Source of the DNA: Cryptomeria japonica
Lineage: Eukaryota; Streptophyta; Pinopsida; Cupressales; Cupressaceae
DNA: 64,000 bases
Assembly (NCBI RefSeq): GCF_030272615.1
Contig: NC_081407.1
Coordinates: forward strand, 153,159,048 to 153,223,047
Reading direction: 5' to 3'
The notes beneath the pieces were generated by a model that saw only the letters and a list, made by a program, of their open reading frames with translations, made no database searches and was not told the origin of the DNA. Of this stretch, positions 63,701 through 64,000 are shown piece by piece. The position numbers and the translations under genes are program-made. How positions within the stretch are numbered: the stretch's first letter is position 1; each line of letters starts with the position of its first letter.

Positions 63701-64000
63701 TTGAAAAATTTTAACAGTCAAGCAAACAAAGAAAATAAGTTTCGGCATACTTGAGCTTCCTAGGTTGTCTCTTCAGGTTTAATCTAGCATTCAGCCTATT
63801 CTAAGGTCTTACACAGTCCATCATTGCTTCATACCTCATTTTACATTCACATTTGTCTAAACTTGAGTCAAAAGGTCACTTGCTTGTCCTCATCATACTT
63901 TGTCAACACACTACATACTACTACACTTTGCTAAGTGGTCCCTCATCAAGGTTTCTTACCTTTGGGTCTCATTTGGTCTTACTTAGAGTCAAGGTCAGCT
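63701..64000. other. Leader continuing to window edge
   Basis: TC-rich with no long frame. TAAGGTCTTACACAGTCC and GGTCTTACTTAGAGTCAAGG are similar to the CTTAG/GTCATAC words at 40.9-41.2 kb. Confidence 0.4.

Larger units (their letters stand above)
61099..64000 (+). mobile_element. 5' end of a second Gypsy-type element (runs off the window)
   Basis: LTR 61099-61883, primer-site region, then a long untranslated leader to the window edge. No gag frame is reached. The leader shares a ~700-bp region with the element at 38.4-47.3 kb, so both are one superfamily. Confidence 0.75.

Overview
This is a plant nuclear window, most likely from a conifer or another gymnosperm with a very large genome. 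That is inferred from the AT-rich background, the layered LTR retrotransposons (Copia and Ty3/Gypsy), a LINE remnant, a tRNA-derived SINE, a plastid atpB insert, and only two intact host genes in 64 kb. Those genes are intronless CC-type (plant-specific) glutaredoxins. The species itself cannot be read from the sequence.

Left part (1-24.6 kb). After a cluster of long palindromes (about 300-1430) and a short GGGATCCC tandem repeat (about 2.0-2.2 kb) comes a four-level nest. A decayed minus-strand Gypsy element (about 2.4-4.24 kb plus 22.77-24.64 kb) was split by a minus-strand Copia (4248-22762, target duplication TGTAT). That was split by a plus-strand Copia (7361-20996, GGTGT/GGTGC), and that by a minus-strand non-autonomous LTR element (12897-19144, perfect AACAT duplication). 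By eye the innermost element's 1.57-kb LTRs differ at only about 0.6% of positions, against roughly 5-6% sampled in the two Copia LTR pairs, so the order of insertion and the decay agree. The innermost element has no pol gene but carries one very long open frame (849 codons open; about 1,020 codons if two stops are read through) that I cannot assign to a family. It is the best candidate for something undescribed.

Middle part (24.6-38.4 kb). A LINE RNase H remnant, a decayed TE-like ORF and dispersed repeats lead into the first glutaredoxin (30714-31082, minus). A degenerate minus-strand Copia, a 3'-end glutaredoxin pseudogene (34744-34807), another copy of the glutaredoxin-linked repeat block (34.8-36.06 kb), a nuclear plastid fragment of atpB (37070-37402) and the start of another Copia follow.

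Right part (38.4-64 kb). A degraded Gypsy-type element (about 38.44-47.28 kb) is followed by the second glutaredoxin (47822-48193, plus), an inverted copy of the first with the same promoter, the same overlapping upstream ORF and an expanded 3' repeat array (48.6-50.1 kb). After it lie a small ORF made of three 23-residue repeats (51448-51720), Copia and LINE-like scraps, a SINE-like copy (about 53.2 kb), a compact 2.3-kb LTR element with both LTRs (56126-58419), a decayed Copia gag, and the 5' end of a second Gypsy-type element (61099 to the window edge) whose leader is full of GCGTCTGTG motifs.

The only host function visible is redox or transcriptional regulation through the glutaredoxins. 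Much of the rest is transposon-derived or repetitive, and several stretches could not be assigned. Many stops in the old elements look like CAG/CAA to TAG/TAA changes, as expected from deamination of methylated cytosine.
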